Assembly (NCBI GenBank): GCA_963974935.1
Contig: CAXBEV010000001.1
Coordinates: 806,001-870,000, forward strand
DNA length: 64,000 bases
Origin: UBA4479 sp963974935
Lineage (GTDB): Bacteria; Pseudomonadota; Alphaproteobacteria; Rhodospirillales; Casp-alpha2
Direction: 5' to 3'
The notes beneath the pieces were generated by a model that saw nothing but the letters and a program-made list of their open reading frames with translations, did not search any database and was not told the DNA's origin. Within the stretch, counting starts at the first letter, position 1, and each line of letters opens with the position of its first letter. Below are positions 16,760 to 25,722 of this stretch, piece after piece. A program made the position numbers and the translations under genes.

Positions 16760-16960
16760 CTAAGCGATGATATCGGGCAAAATCCGGCTTTCCAGGCGGA
16801 TAATCTGGTCTTTCAGTGACAGCTTGCGCTTCTTCAGGCGTTGGATTTGTAATTGGTCAAACGGGCGTGTTTCGATCAAGTGATCGATCACGTCGTCCAA
16901 ATCACGGTGTTCCAGCTGAAGATTCTCGAGCTGTTTTTTAAATGTTTCTTCGTCTTCCAT
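16760..16960 (-). CDS. YdcH/DUF465 family small protein (first copy)
   Basis: A 66-residue charged helical protein starting MEDEETFKKQLENLQLEHRD and containing the family core LEHRDLDDVIDHL and LKKRKLSLKDQIIRLE. The ATG at 16960 is chosen; the longer in-frame start at 17041 lies inside the divergent pfkA leader. Molecular function of the family is unknown. A second YdcH-like gene lies on the other side of pfkA at 18255. Confidence 0.82.
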   Translation of the reverse strand: MEDEETFKKQLENLQLEHRDLDDVIDHLIETRPFDQLQIQRLKKRKLSLKDQIIRLESRILPDIIA

Positions 16961-17029
16961 GGTGCCCGACAGATGTGATTGCCTATATACAGGATAACAA
17001 AATGACGAACCCTGCAACAGGAGCTTCGG

Positions 17030-18121
17030 TTGAGCGAACATAAAATGAAAAGAATCGGTGTTTTAACCAGTGGTGGCGATTGTTCCGGCTTGAACGCCGC
17101 GATCCGCGCCGTGGTCAAACGGGCCGTGCACGGCTTTGGTGCCGAGGTCGTCGGTATTCTGGACAGCACTGAAGGATTGCTGGCCGAGCCGCCACGGACG
17201 ATGCCGCTGACCCTCGACGTTTTTTCGGGTCAAGTGTTGCGCAGCGGCGGCACGATGTTGGGGACGGTCACGAAAGGGCACCCGTTCCGCTATCCAATGC
17301 CTGACGGCTCGGTACAGGATCGGTCGGGAACCATCGTCAAGGCGATCCACAGTTTGGGCCTGGACGGCTTGATCGGCATCGGCGGTGACGGCTCGATGAA
17401 GATTTTGCACGGCTTGATGGAACTGGCTGGGCTGCCGTTTATCGGTATCCCGAAAACCATCGACAACGATGTGCCGCTGACCGAATTTGCCATCGGCTTT
17501 CACACCGCGGTCGGCGTCGCGACCGAGGCATTGGATAGGTTGCAGCCGACCGCGGCGAGCCATCAACGCGTCATGATCTTGGAAACCATGGGTCGTCAGG
17601 CCGGCCACATTGCGTTGTCGGCGGGCATTGCCGGTGGCGCCGATGTGATTTTACTGCCCGAAATGCCCTACAACATCGATTTTATCGCCTCAAAGCTTGA
17701 GGGCATACGTAAAGAAGAAAAGCGCAACCACGCGCTGATCGTTTGCGCTGAAGCCGCGCATCCTGTCGGCGGTAAAGCGGCGTTTATCGATTATGCCGGC
17801 GATATGGTCTACGGCGGTATTGGCCACCAGTTAGGCCGCGAGATCGGGCTGGCGACCGGTGCCGACACGCGCGTCACGGTGTTGGGCCACGTGCAACGCG
17901 GCGGGCCGCCATCGAGCTTTGACCGGGTGCTGGCATCTGTATTTGGGGTGCGGGCCGTTGATTTGCTCGCAGACGGGGTCAGCGGACGCATGGTGTCTTG
18001 GTGGGATGGGCGAATCCGCGATGTGTCTTTGACCGATGTGGTGGCGCAGGAAAAACCGGTTAATTTGCAGGGCTCTCGCATGCGCGCAGCGCGTGGGCTG
18101 GGCATTTGCATCGGCGACTGA
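17030..18121 (+). CDS. pfkA: 6-phosphofructokinase
   Basis: A 363-residue phosphofructokinase. The catalytic motif PKTIDND is at residues 141-147 (Asp145 as base) and the nucleotide-site motif GGDGS at 118-122. Glycine in GGDGS points to ATP, whereas lysine before TIDND is shared with pyrophosphate-type enzymes; this G/K combination is known from the group III ATP-dependent enzymes. A TTG start at 17030 is preferred because AGGAG lies seven bases before it; an ATG at 17045 is the alternative. It is divergent from the YdcH-like gene at 16760. Confidence 0.9.
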   Translation: MSEHKMKRIGVLTSGGDCSGLNAAIRAVVKRAVHGFGAEVVGILDSTEGLLAEPPRTMPLTLDVFSGQVLRSGGTMLGTVTKGHPFRYPMPDGSVQDRSGTIVKAIHSLGLDGLIGIGGDGSMKILHGLMELAGLPFIGIPKTIDNDVPLTEFAIGFHTAVGVATEALDRLQPTAASHQRVMILETMGRQAGHIALSAGIAGGADVILLPEMPYNIDFIASKLEGIRKEEKRNHALIVCAEAAHPVGGKAAFIDYAGDMVYGGIGHQLGREIGLATGADTRVTVLGHVQRGGPPSSFDRVLASVFGVRAVDLLADGVSGRMVSWWDGRIRDVSLTDVVAQEKPVNLQGSRMRAARGLGICIGD

Positions 18122-18254
18122 CGCCGCGCAAGAATCGGTAAAGTGGTCAACTCGAAGCCTATGGAATTCGACGTCAAATTACGGTACAATGACATTCGTT
18201 CTGGGGGAAAGTTTACGCGAGTTCACTCACTGACCTGAAAAGGAGGACGCTACT

Positions 18255-18422
18255 ATGGGACAAACGGCGCGGATTACTTCTTTGCGCGGCAAGCATCAAA
18301 ATCTCGAAGTCAAAATTGAGGACGAAGAGAAAAAACCGCATCCCGATGACGTCATCATCCACGAACTCAAAAAACAAAAGCTTAGGATCAAGGATGAGTT
18401 AATCCATTTGGGCGCCGACTGA
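18255..18422 (+). CDS. YdcH/DUF465 family small protein (second copy)
   Basis: A 55-residue protein from ATG 18255 with AGGAGG eight bases upstream. It reads MGQTARITSLRGKHQNLEVK, then an acidic-basic helix, and ends with HELKKQKLRIKDELIHLGAD, matching the YdcH core. It is followed by a strong terminator at 18457-18490. It is not homologous in detail to the copy at 16760 but has the same family pattern. Confidence 0.8.
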   Translation: MGQTARITSLRGKHQNLEVKIEDEEKKPHPDDVIIHELKKQKLRIKDELIHLGAD

Positions 18423-18456
18423 CGGCTGACCGGATACGACAGCATCTTAAGCAACG

Positions 18457-18490
18457 GGCCGCTTCCCAAGGAAGCGGCCTTGTTTGTTTG
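18457..18490 (+). terminator. Intrinsic terminator after the small YdcH-like gene
   Basis: Perfect stem GGCCGCTTCC/GGAAGCGGCC with a three-base loop, followed by TTGTTTGTTTG. Confidence 0.85.
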
Positions 18491-18508
18491 TGAGGCGGAT
18501 TTTTGAAA

Positions 18509-20149
18509 TCAGCCGTCCATCTCGCGGGCTTGGTCGCGGAGTTTAAATTTTTGGATTTTGCCGGTCGATGTCTTAGGGAGTTCTTGGAAAACGACGGTGC
18601 GCGGGCACTTGAAGCTGGCAAGGTTGTCGCGGCAGAATTGAATGAAGTCGTCGGCGCTCGCCGTGCTGCCGGTTTTGACTTCCAAGAATGCGCACGGCGT
18701 CTCGCCCCATTTTTCGTCGGGCTTCGCGACCACGGCGGCGGCGATGACGTCGGGGTGTTTGTATAAGGTGCTCTCGACCTCGATCGACGAGATGTTTTCA
18801 CCACCCGAAATAATGATGTCTTTGGAGCGATCTTTCAACTGGATGTAGCCGTCCGGCTGCAACACCCCCAGATCGCCGGAATGGAACCAACCGTCGGCGA
18901 GTGATGCTGACGTGGTCTTTTTGTTTTTTAGATACCCCTTCATAACGATGTTGCCCTTGAACATCACCTCACCCATGGTCTCGCCGTCGGCGGGCACGGG
19001 GGTCATCGTTTCCGGGTCCATGATGCAGAGGTCTTCGAGCATGTGGTATTTGACGCCTTGGCGGGCTTTTAAATACGCTTGCTTTTCAATCGGCTCGCCA
19101 CTCCATTCGTCTTTCCAGGCGCACATCACGGCCGGGCCATAGGTCTCGGTGAGGCCATAAGCATGCGTCACATTGAAGCCCTGCTCCTGCATTTTTGCCA
19201 ATGTGGTTGCCGGCGGTGGGGCGGCGGCGGTCATGATGTTGACCTGATGATCAAAGGGGCGCTTTTCGGCGTCGGTGGCGTTGGCGACGAAGTTCAATAC
19301 GATCGGCGCACCGCAGAAGTGCGACACCTTGTGATCACCGATGGCGGCATAGATGGTCTGGGCACTGACGCGCCGAAGGCACACGTTGGTGCCGGCCATC
19401 GCCGCGATGGTCCAAGGGAAACACCAGCCGTTGCAATGAAACATCGGCAACGTCCAAAGATAAATCGGATGATGCGTCATGTTCCAGCCGAGCACGTTGC
19501 AGACCGCATTCAGATACGCACCCCGGTGATGATAGACGACGCCCTTAGGATCGCCCGTGGTGCCGGACGTGTAGTTGAGACTGATCGCCTCCCACTCGTT
19601 GTCGGGCAGATTCCAGGCGAAATCGGCGTCCCCGGTGGCGATGAAGGATTCGTAGTCCATCTTGCCGAGGCGTTCCCCCGGGCCGTCGTATTCCGGGTCG
19701 TCGATATCGATCACCAAAAGATCGTCGCGTCCCGCTTTGGCGAGCGCCCCTTTGATGGTGTCAGAAAATTCCGTGTCGCAGATCAGGACGTCGGCCTCGC
19801 CATGGTTCAGCGAGAACGCGATGATGTCGGCATCCAAGCGCACGTTGAGCGTATTGACGACGGCACCAATCATCGCCGGCCCGAACGCGCATTCGTACAT
19901 TTCAGGCGTGTTGGAGGCCATCACAGCCACGGTGTCACCTTTTTTGACGCCATGCTTTGCCAATGCGGACGCGAGCTGGCGACAGCGGGCATAGGTCTCG
20001 GACCATGTATAGCGCCGGGCGCCATGAATGATCGATGTCAGGTCCGGATAGACCGCCGCCGTGCGGCGGATAAACGTCAGCGGCGACAGCGGCGTATAGT
20101 TGGCCGGCGTGGGGTCGAGATCGATATCATAAATGTTCGCTTCAGCCAT
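18509..20149 (-). CDS. Acyl-CoA synthetase, AMP-forming (DmdB/medium-chain type)
   Basis: A 546-residue ligase. The P-loop is YTSGTTGDPKG, the adenylate motif AYGLTETYGP, the hinge DRSKDIIISGGENISS, and the catalytic lysine lies in PKTSTGKIQKF. The overall sequence resembles the branch that includes 3-methylmercaptopropionyl-CoA ligase (DmdB) and medium-chain acyl-CoA ligases; which substrate is used is not certain. The start at 20149 has GGGAGG seven bases upstream. A longer in-frame extension to 20707 runs antisense into prpE and is rejected. Confidence 0.9.
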   Translation of the reverse strand: MAEANIYDIDLDPTPANYTPLSPLTFIRRTAAVYPDLTSIIHGARRYTWSETYARCRQLASALAKHGVKKGDTVAVMASNTPEMYECAFGPAMIGAVVNTLNVRLDADIIAFSLNHGEADVLICDTEFSDTIKGALAKAGRDDLLVIDIDDPEYDGPGERLGKMDYESFIATGDADFAWNLPDNEWEAISLNYTSGTTGDPKGVVYHHRGAYLNAVCNVLGWNMTHHPIYLWTLPMFHCNGWCFPWTIAAMAGTNVCLRRVSAQTIYAAIGDHKVSHFCGAPIVLNFVANATDAEKRPFDHQVNIMTAAAPPPATTLAKMQEQGFNVTHAYGLTETYGPAVMCAWKDEWSGEPIEKQAYLKARQGVKYHMLEDLCIMDPETMTPVPADGETMGEVMFKGNIVMKGYLKNKKTTSASLADGWFHSGDLGVLQPDGYIQLKDRSKDIIISGGENISSIEVESTLYKHPDVIAAAVVAKPDEKWGETPCAFLEVKTGSTASADDFIQFCRDNLASFKCPRTVVFQELPKTSTGKIQKFKLRDQAREMDG

Positions 20150-20290
20150 ATTGGAGCCTCCCAGTAAAATCTTTGTACCACTGCGCTTGAAACGTGCGTT
20201 TGTCAGTGCTTTTTTGCATAATGACCTGAGCAAGCAACTTGATAAAGAGGGCGTTTTCATCGTCCCGTCATCAAAGGGAGGAACAAGCCG

Positions 20291-22204
20291 ATGAGCAATC
20301 CGTTCGAAGAGGCCTATGCCCGTTCCATTAATGATCCGGAAGGTTTCTGGGCCGAAGCTGCCGAGGGCATCACCTGGAGCAAAAAATGGGACAAGGTGTT
20401 GGATGACAGCAACGTCCCGTTTTATCGATGGTTTGCGGGTGGTGAGCTTAATACTTGCTACAACTGCCTGGACCGTCACGTCGAAGCCGGGCGCGGCGAT
20501 CAAGCGGCGCTGATCTATGACAGCCCGGTCACCGGCGGTACGCAAAAAACTTATACCTACGCTGAACTCACCGACGAGGTTGCCCGCGTCGCCGGCGCGC
20601 TGAAAGCCGAAGGCGTCGAAAAAGGCGATCGGGTTGTTATTTACATGCCGATGGTCCCCGAAGCCGCGATTGCGATGCTGGCATGCGCGCGCTTGGGCGC
20701 GATCCACTCGGTTGTGTTCGGCGGGTTTGCGTCGAACGAATTGGCGGTGCGGATTGATGATGCAAAACCGAGGCTGGTGATGTCAGCGACGTGTGGGATC
20801 GAGGTCAACCGCGTGCTCGACTACATTCCGCTGCTGGACAAAGCCATCGCTTTGGCCAAGCATAAGCCCGACGCCTGTATGATTTTGGCGCGCCCGGAAA
20901 GCGAAGGCACCATCACCAACGTGAAGCATGTGGATTGGGTGAGCGCCAGTGCGGCGGCCGAGCCCGCCGCGTGCGTGCCGGTCGAGGCCTCGCATCCGTT
21001 GTATATTCTCTATACCTCCGGCACCACGGGTCAGCCGAAGGGCGTGGTTCGCGATAACGGCGGCCATGCGGTGGCGCTGAAATGGTCGATGAAGAATATC
21101 TACGATATCGATCCGGGCGATGTGTTCTGGGCGGCGTCCGATGTCGGCTGGGTGGTGGGTCATTCGTACATTGTCTATGCGCCGTTGATGCAAGGCGCGA
21201 CGACGGTGCTGTATGAAGGCAAGCCCGTGGGCACGCCGGACGCCGGTGCGTTCTGGCGGGTGATTTCCGATCACAAGGTGAAGGCCCTATTCACGGCGCC
21301 CACCGCGTTCCGCGCCATCAAAAAAGAAGACCCCAAAGGAGAACTGCTGAAAGACTACGATATCAGCACCTTCAAATATCTGTATTTGGCCGGCGAGCGG
21401 ACCGATCCCGATACGCTCAAATGGGCGGAAGATATGCTCAAGGTGCCGGTGGTGGATCACTGGTGGCAGACCGAAACCGGCTGGCCGATTGCGTCCAACT
21501 GCATGGGCTTACACGTGTACCCGGTGAAGCCGGGCTCGCCGACCAAGCCGGTGCCGGGTTGGAACGTGCAGGTACTGCACGAAGAAACCCATGAACAAGT
21601 GCCGACCGGCCAGATCGGGGCGATTTGTGTCAAGCTACCGATGCCGCCGTCCAGCCTGTTGACGCTGTGGAACGCCGATCAACGCTATATCGATGCGTAC
21701 CTCGAAGAATATCCGGGCTATTATAAAACCGCCGATGCGGGGATGTTCGACGAAGACGGCTACATCTCGATCATGGCGCGGACCGACGATATCATTAACG
21801 TCGCCGGCCACCGCCTGTCGACGGGTGGCATGGAAGAAGTCTTGTCGTCGCATCCGGACGTGGCCGAATGTGCGGTGATCGGTGTCGAAGATCAAATGAA
21901 GGGGCAGTTGCCGTTGGGCTTTTTGGTTTTGAAATCCGGCGTCAGCAAAGAAGCCGACGAGATCGTCGCCGATGTGGTCGCCCTGGTGCGCCAGCAAATC
22001 GGGCCGGTCGCGGCGTTCAAGCAGGCAACCGTCGTGCAACGCTTGCCCAAGACCCGATCCGGTAAAATCCTGCGCGGTACCATGCAGGCGATTGCCGACA
22101 ACAAAGAATGGAAGATGCCGGCGACCATCGACGACCCGGCGATCTTGGACGAAATCACTGAGGCGCTGGAAGGCGTCGGCTACGGTACTGCGCGCAAAGA
22201 ATAA
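20291..22204 (+). CDS. prpE: Propionyl-CoA synthetase (acetyl-CoA synthetase family)
   Basis: A 637-residue AMP-forming short-chain acyl-CoA synthetase. The P-loop YTSGTTGQPKG, the segment SDVGWVVGHSYIVYAPL, the motif WWQTETGWPI and the acetylatable lysine site KTRSGKILRGTMQ are all present. The sequence pattern fits PrpE, which activates propionate, better than Acs; acetate is a possible second substrate. GGGAGG precedes the ATG. It is divergent from the acyl-CoA ligase at 20149. Confidence 0.88.
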   Translation: MSNPFEEAYARSINDPEGFWAEAAEGITWSKKWDKVLDDSNVPFYRWFAGGELNTCYNCLDRHVEAGRGDQAALIYDSPVTGGTQKTYTYAELTDEVARVAGALKAEGVEKGDRVVIYMPMVPEAAIAMLACARLGAIHSVVFGGFASNELAVRIDDAKPRLVMSATCGIEVNRVLDYIPLLDKAIALAKHKPDACMILARPESEGTITNVKHVDWVSASAAAEPAACVPVEASHPLYILYTSGTTGQPKGVVRDNGGHAVALKWSMKNIYDIDPGDVFWAASDVGWVVGHSYIVYAPLMQGATTVLYEGKPVGTPDAGAFWRVISDHKVKALFTAPTAFRAIKKEDPKGELLKDYDISTFKYLYLAGERTDPDTLKWAEDMLKVPVVDHWWQTETGWPIASNCMGLHVYPVKPGSPTKPVPGWNVQVLHEETHEQVPTGQIGAICVKLPMPPSSLLTLWNADQRYIDAYLEEYPGYYKTADAGMFDEDGYISIMARTDDIINVAGHRLSTGGMEEVLSSHPDVAECAVIGVEDQMKGQLPLGFLVLKSGVSKEADEIVADVVALVRQQIGPVAAFKQATVVQRLPKTRSGKILRGTMQAIADNKEWKMPATIDDPAILDEITEALEGVGYGTARKE

Positions 22205-22216
22205 GGAACAGTCAGG

Positions 22217-22999
22217 ATGAGTATGCGACTGAAAGACAAGGTCTGTATCGTCACCGGTGCAGCCCAGGGCATCGGTTTTGCCTGTGCCAAGCGCTTCTAT
22301 GAAGACGGCGCAAAGGTGATGCTGGCGGATATCCAGGTTGAGAAGGGTGAAGCCGCAGCGGCGAGCCTGACGGGTGGGCCAGGCGAGGCGTCGTTCATAG
22401 AATGCGATGTTCGTCTAAAATCTAGCGTAGATGCCCTGATAGGCGCAACCATCCATAAATGGCAGCGGCTCGATGTGATGCTGGCGAATGCGGCGATTGT
22501 TGAGCAGGGCGATATTCTGAGCGTCGACGAAAAGACCTATGACGAGGTAACGCAAATTAACATGAAGGGCTTTTTCCTGTCTAATCAGGCGGCCGCAAAA
22601 CAGATGGTGAAACAGGGCGAGGGCGGCGCGATCATCAACATGTCGTCGATCCAGGCTGAGATCACCAACGCCAACATGCTGGTCTATGCCATGTGCAAAG
22701 GTGCTGTGAAGCAATTGACCCGCTCGTCTGCGCTGGCATTGGCGACGCAGAATATCCGCGTCAACGCCATCGGGCCGGGTACGATTTTGACAGAGATGGC
22801 GGAAAAAATTCTCGAAGACCCGGCGGTTCGACACACCGCCATGTCCCGCACGCCGATGGGGCGCGCCGGGCAGCCGTCGGAAATTGCGTCCATTGCGTCA
22901 TTCTTAGCCAGCGATGATGCCAGCTATATCACCGGCGAAACCATCAACGCCGACGGTGGGCGCATGGCCCTGAACTACACCGTGCCGGTCGTCGACTAA
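22217..22999 (+). CDS. Short-chain dehydrogenase/reductase
   Basis: A 260-residue SDR with the cofactor motif TGAAQGIGFA, the structural NAA at about residues 90-92, and the catalytic Ser / Y-x-x-x-K series, where the tyrosine and lysine fall in VYAMCKGAV. The C-terminus ends GETINADGGRMALNY, typical of classical SDRs. A NAD preference is suggested by the acidic residue in LADIQ. It starts twelve bases after prpE, so they are probably co-transcribed. The substrate is unknown. Confidence 0.9.
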   Translation: MSMRLKDKVCIVTGAAQGIGFACAKRFYEDGAKVMLADIQVEKGEAAAASLTGGPGEASFIECDVRLKSSVDALIGATIHKWQRLDVMLANAAIVEQGDILSVDEKTYDEVTQINMKGFFLSNQAAAKQMVKQGEGGAIINMSSIQAEITNANMLVYAMCKGAVKQLTRSSALALATQNIRVNAIGPGTILTEMAEKILEDPAVRHTAMSRTPMGRAGQPSEIASIASFLASDDASYITGETINADGGRMALNYTVPVVD

Positions 23000-23022
23000 C
23001 ATTCTAGCAAGGGAACAGACCC

Positions 23023-24297
23023 GTGGATCTTACCAAAGCTGAACATGACGTTGTGCAATCGCACAACGCCGCCGCGACCAGCCGTTTCGAAGGCCTGCGC
23101 GGACGCAACCTGAGCCTGGATATGACGCGCGGCAAGCCGTCGGCGGAGCAACTGAGCCTAGCCGACGAGATGCTGACCCTGGTCGGCCCCGGCAGCACGG
23201 AGGGTGAAGACGGCACCGATCTTCGAAACTATGGCGGGCTTGCCGGTATCTCCGAGGCGCGCCGCTTGTTTGCCGCGCTTTTGGAAACCACGCCCGAGCA
23301 GGTCATCGTCGGCGGCAATTCCAGCCTGACTATGATGTGGGAGGTGCTGGCCAATGCGATGATGTTCGGCATGCCGGGCGGCGACGGGCCGTGGCGGGAT
23401 CAGGCGCCGAAGTTTTTGTGTCCGGTGCCTGGCTATGATCGCCATTTTGCGATCTGCGAGCGGTTGGGTATTGAGATGATCAGTATCCCGATGACCGCCG
23501 ATGGCCCCGATCTGGAGGCTGTTCGTGCGGCCGTGGTCGATCCCAGCGTCAAAGGCATGTGGTGCGTGCCGAAATATTCCAACCCGTCGGGCGAAGTGTA
23601 TTCGAACGATGTGGTCAAAGCCCTGGCGGAAATGCCGATCGCTGCGGCAGACTTCCGCTTGATGTGGGACAACGCCTATGCGGTGCACCATTTAGGCGAC
23701 GGGCCGGCGCCGTTGGCGAATATTTTGGCTGCTTGTGACGCAGCAGGAAATGGGGATCGGGCGATTGTTTTCGGTTCGACCTCGAAAATCACACATGCCG
23801 GGGCCGGCGTCGGGGCGTTGGCATCGTCGAAGACCAACGTCGAGGATCATCTGAAAAAGATATTTTTTGCCAGTATCGGGCCGGACAAGATCAATCAGCT
23901 GCGCCATGTAAGATTTTTTGGGGATATGACCGGCATCTTGGCGCATATGAACAAGCATGCCGAGATCGTCGGGCCGAAGTTTCGAGCGGTCGAAGATGCC
24001 TTGCAAAAGCATTTGGGCGGCACGGGGCTTGCGACGTGGACGACGCCGAAAGGCGGTTACTTCGTCAGCCTCGATGTGCTGGACGGCTGCGCCAAAGAGA
24101 TCATCAAGCGCTGCGGCGATGCGGGGGTGAAGATTACGCCCGCAGGCGCGACGTTCCCCTACGGCAAAGATCCGCGCGACTGCAACATCCGGATCGCGCC
24201 AACCTTGCCGAGTGTCGATGAAATCAACGCGGCGATGGAGGTGTTGACGGCGGTGATCGAGGTGGTGTGCACTGAGAAACTATTGCGTGTAGGCTAG
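23023..24297 (+). CDS. Class I aminotransferase, type Ic aspartate aminotransferase-like
   Basis: A 424-residue PLP enzyme starting at GTG 23023. The PLP lysine is in GSTSKITHAGAG, the N-terminal RGKPSAEQLSL is characteristic of the AspT/type Ic subgroup, and the aspartate/tyrosine pair occurs in WDNAYAVHHL. Members such as corynebacterial AspT use aspartate and 2-oxoglutarate. It lies 23 bases after the SDR gene and ends near the cytochrome promoter. The specific amino-acid donor is inferred from the subgroup. Confidence 0.82.
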   Translation: MDLTKAEHDVVQSHNAAATSRFEGLRGRNLSLDMTRGKPSAEQLSLADEMLTLVGPGSTEGEDGTDLRNYGGLAGISEARRLFAALLETTPEQVIVGGNSSLTMMWEVLANAMMFGMPGGDGPWRDQAPKFLCPVPGYDRHFAICERLGIEMISIPMTADGPDLEAVRAAVVDPSVKGMWCVPKYSNPSGEVYSNDVVKALAEMPIAAADFRLMWDNAYAVHHLGDGPAPLANILAACDAAGNGDRAIVFGSTSKITHAGAGVGALASSKTNVEDHLKKIFFASIGPDKINQLRHVRFFGDMTGILAHMNKHAEIVGPKFRAVEDALQKHLGGTGLATWTTPKGGYFVSLDVLDGCAKEIIKRCGDAGVKITPAGATFPYGKDPRDCNIRIAPTLPSVDEINAAMEVLTAVIEVVCTEKLLRVG

Positions 24298-24361
24298 CAC
24301 GCTGATCGGGCCGGTGTGGATATTAATACATCTCGTTACACATCAGCCCTTTTATGCTCTG

Positions 24362-24383
24362 CTTAGGTTTCCTAAGTTATAAT
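24362..24383 (+). promoter_or_regulatory. Promoter and palindromic operator for the cytochrome c gene
   Basis: The palindrome CTTAGG-TTT-CCTAAG (24362-24376) directly precedes a consensus -10 box TATAAT (24378-24383). No good -35 box is seen at 17 bases (TGCTCT), which suits a promoter that needs an activator. The regulator is unknown. Confidence 0.5.
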
Positions 24384-24450
24384 GGCTTGTTCAGGCGCCA
24401 CAGATTGCCTGGGCGTTAATCCTTTTCGAATGATAAAAAAGGTGATGACA

Positions 24451-24837
24451 ATGAAATTCCCAAAAATTGGCCTTACCGTCGCCGCTGCCGCTGCATTTAT
24501 TGCGGTTTCAGCGCCTGCGACTGTGAGCGCGTCCGAAGATGGCGAAAAAGTGTTCCGCAAATGCATGGCCTGCCATTCAGTGAAGGCCGGTCAGCATCGC
24601 GTTGGTCCGTCTTTGGCTGGTGTGGTTGGCCGCAAGGCAGGTTCGGCTGACGGCTATAAGCGCTACAAGGGCCTGAAAGATGCGGACTGGACGTGGGACG
24701 AGGCGGCACTGATGAGCTATCTCGAAGATCCTTCGGCGTTTACGAAAGCGAAAAACGGCGCCCGTTCGTCGATGGCGTTTAAGTTGAAAGACGAAGAAGA
24801 GCGCGAAGCGGTGATCGAATACCTGAAAGAACATTAA
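24451..24837 (+). CDS. Class I c-type cytochrome, periplasmic
   Basis: A 128-residue precursor. A signal peptide of about 27 residues (FPKIGLTVAAAAAFIAV, ending near TVSAS) is followed by the heme motif CMACH at residues 38-42 and a likely axial methionine in SSMAF near residue 110. It is a soluble cytochrome c2/c550-like electron carrier. The ATG at 24451 has AAGGTG upstream; an ATG at 24430 would add seven residues. A strong terminator follows at 24862. Confidence 0.92.
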   Translation: MKFPKIGLTVAAAAAFIAVSAPATVSASEDGEKVFRKCMACHSVKAGQHRVGPSLAGVVGRKAGSADGYKRYKGLKDADWTWDEAALMSYLEDPSAFTKAKNGARSSMAFKLKDEEEREAVIEYLKEH

Positions 24838-24861
24838 GCGATCCAACGATCAGATACGAGA

Positions 24862-24891
24862 ACGGCCGGCAAATTGCCGGCCGTTTTTTTT
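24862..24891 (+). terminator. Intrinsic terminator of the cytochrome c gene
   Basis: Stem ACGGCCGGCAA/TTGCCGGCCGT with a run of eight T, 25 bases after the stop codon. Confidence 0.88.
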
Positions 24892-24906
24892 GTGCGTGTG
24901 TTCGGT

Positions 24907-25554
24907 TTATGCGTCTTCGGAGTCGCTGCTTGCTGGAACTTCAGTAGGCTCTGCAGCCGCTTCAGTCGCTGCGTCTTGTGCAACGGCGGCCAGTGTGGCT
25001 TCCACGTCGGTGCGGGGCGCATGCACGGTCTTTGAACGTGCGCGGGCAAGGGCGACGACCTTTTCCAGGTCGGTCGCGTTGCATAGCCCTAAGCTCACAG
25101 GATTTTCGCCTTTGATATTTGACGAATTCCAGTGCGAACGGTCACGCACTGACGCGATCGTCGGCTTGGTGGTACCGATCAGCTTTGAAATCTGTGCGTC
25201 CGACAGTTCCGGATAATTCTTCACCAACCAGGCAATTGCGTTCGGGCGGTCACCGCGCTTGGAGACCGGCGTATAGCGTGCGCCTTTTTGGCGGGCCTTC
25301 GGCTGCGGGATGGTGACTTTGGACATTTGCAGGACGGCGTTTTCATCGCCCTCGCAACGCTGCAGTTCCTCTGCGCTGATCGCGCCGGCTTTCACCGGGT
25401 TCAGGCCCTGCATACCAACAGCCACATCGCCGTCGGCGATGGCTTGAACTTCAAGCTCGTGCAGACCGACAAATTCAGCGATCTGCTTGAATGTGAGCAT
25501 CGTATTATCGACCAGCCAAACGGCGGTCGCCTTCGGCATCAAAGGATGCGCCAT
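24907..25554 (-). CDS. trcR: Cell-cycle transcriptional regulator TrcR (DUF1013)
   Basis: A 215-residue protein whose core (residues 1-165) is the alphaproteobacterial DUF1013 domain, opening MAHPLMPKATAVWLVDNT. Two helix-turn-helix-like segments are visible: LTFKQIAEFVGLHELEVQAI and LSDAQISKLIGTTKPTIASV. The last 45 residues are acidic and Ala-rich, probably disordered. The family is annotated as the cell-cycle regulator TrcR. A good sigma-70 promoter lies upstream at 25614-25643. Confidence 0.87.
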   Translation of the reverse strand: MAHPLMPKATAVWLVDNTMLTFKQIAEFVGLHELEVQAIADGDVAVGMQGLNPVKAGAISAEELQRCEGDENAVLQMSKVTIPQPKARQKGARYTPVSKRGDRPNAIAWLVKNYPELSDAQISKLIGTTKPTIASVRDRSHWNSSNIKGENPVSLGLCNATDLEKVVALARARSKTVHAPRTDVEATLAAVAQDAATEAAAEPTEVPASSDSEDA

Positions 25555-25613
25555 AATTCTTACCTCTCATGATCGTGGAGATGACCGGATGGCAGTCCCG
25601 TAACATCGGCGCC

Positions 25614-25643
25614 TTTATAGCGTCAGACGTGGGGCGGGGTCAA
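25614..25643 (-). promoter_or_regulatory. Sigma-70-type promoter for trcR
   Basis: On the minus strand TTGACC (25638-25643) and TATAAA (25614-25619) are 18 bases apart, about 60 bases before the trcR start codon. Confidence 0.65.
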
Positions 25644-25722
25644 AACATGATGTTACATTACCGGCGAGGCAATTTTTGCCCCCAGACCGGGTATATCGGT
25701 GTTTTTAGCCCCATATTCAAGT

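Noticed and set aside
19079..20167. 362-codon plus-strand frame
   Set aside because: Antisense shadow of the acyl-CoA synthetase gene on the minus strand.
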